Assembly (NCBI GenBank): GCA_029204225.1
Contig: CM055095.1
Location: 62,353,910-62,417,909, forward strand
Source of the DNA: Diphasiastrum complanatum
Lineage: Eukaryota; Streptophyta; Lycopodiopsida; Lycopodiales; Lycopodiaceae
Length of the DNA: 64,000 bases
Direction of reading: 5' to 3'
Below, in pieces: positions 63,582-64,000 of the stretch (its first letter is position 1; every line of letters begins with the position of its first letter). The position numbers were made by a program, and so were the translations under genes. The notes under the pieces are model-generated. The model ran no database searches. It saw only the letters and a program-made list of their open reading frames with translations, and was not told the origin of the DNA.

Positions 63582-64000
63582 TGTGAAAATTGTCAACATT
63601 TCCTAGCTAGTTTGAGACCTAAATTGGCTAAAATTGTAAATAGTTTTGGTTCTGGAGTTTTGCACGTGTGAACCAGGCCACAATGTTTTTATTTACTGTA
63701 TTTTTTCAGTATGATGAAGTGTCAAACTTCATACCCTTCAAAATGAGACCATTTTGATGTATTTTGGTCATATAAGCCATTTTTAGCTATTTTTTCCTAT
63801 ATAGGGAATATCTAGGGTCAAGTACCTTCTAGAGAGAGGAGAGAGAGTCATCTTCCTCATCCATAAATAGTAGGGAAGTCGTGGAGAACAGGTTGGAGAA
63901 ACCTTTTGTATGCTTCATTGAGATCAATAGATCATTGTCATTGTTTCTTCCTCCATTGAGAGCATTGTTGTGTGTATTGTCTTCAAGCTATTGTGTATGA
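63582..64000 (+). mobile_element. LTR of the same family as the young copia element, cut by the window edge
   Basis: Starts TGTGAAAATTGTCAAC and follows the reverse complement of 41233-41887 almost base for base for 419 bp, including the ctatatagg TATA-like box near 63797. Plus orientation, so opposite to the 41.2-kb copy. At the site where the two LTRs of that copy differ, this one has the likely ancestral form. Whether it is a solo LTR or a full element is beyond the window. Confidence 0.93.

Overview
The window is nuclear DNA from a land plant. It carries one host gene, cut off at the left, with GT-AG introns. Nearly everything else is LTR-retrotransposon material: Ty1/copia elements primed by initiator tRNA-Met, and Ty3/gypsy elements. 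Most of it is old, nested and decayed, with long AT-rich stretches and several microsatellites. There are no rRNA or tRNA genes, CRISPR arrays or bacterial signals. I cannot name the species.

Layout. 1-3.9 kb holds 3' pieces of a copia element, a gypsy integrase relic and a reverse-oriented copia LTR with its primer-binding site. 4.1-9.2 kb holds 14 exons encoding the C-terminal ~698 residues of the meiotic crossover helicase MER3/HFM1; the N-terminal helicase exons are not in the window. 9.68-15.74 kb is a complete copia element (275-bp LTRs, one gag-pol frame with four nonsense codons). 15.7-26.7 kb is mostly AT-rich decay with copia gag and protease relics. 26.7-35.2 kb holds gypsy and copia relics on the minus strand plus a small spliced coding relic of unknown family. 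35.4-37.4 kb holds an unusual plus-strand relic frame that starts with a histone H3-like domain and continues into a long coiled coil. 39.0-40.3 kb holds a two-exon relic resembling an FCP1/NIF-type HAD phosphatase. 41.23-46.65 kb is a very young copia element (655-bp LTRs with 3 differences, perfect 5-bp target duplication). It has lost the gag zinc knuckle, protease and half of integrase, and it sits inside a Ser/Thr/Pro-rich frame that continues on both sides. 47.5-50.6 kb repeats the gypsy-plus-copia arrangement of 27-30.7 kb. 50.6-59 kb is mostly anonymous, with microsatellites and a ~145-bp tandem array. 59.9-62.9 kb has another gypsy pol end followed on the same strand by a coiled-coil frame and a 24-25-bp minisatellite. 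The right edge is a plus-strand LTR of the same family as the young element.

Main point. At three loci a gypsy pol terminus is followed, on the same strand, by a low-complexity plus coiled-coil or Ser/Thr/Pro-rich frame. At a fourth place (35.4 kb) a similar coiled-coil frame carries an N-terminal histone H3 fold with some CENH3-like residues. I know of no described family with that architecture. Almost all nonsense codons in these relics are of the kind made by C-to-T change (CAG to TAG, CGA to TGA, TGG to TAG/TGA), as expected for methylated, silenced DNA.
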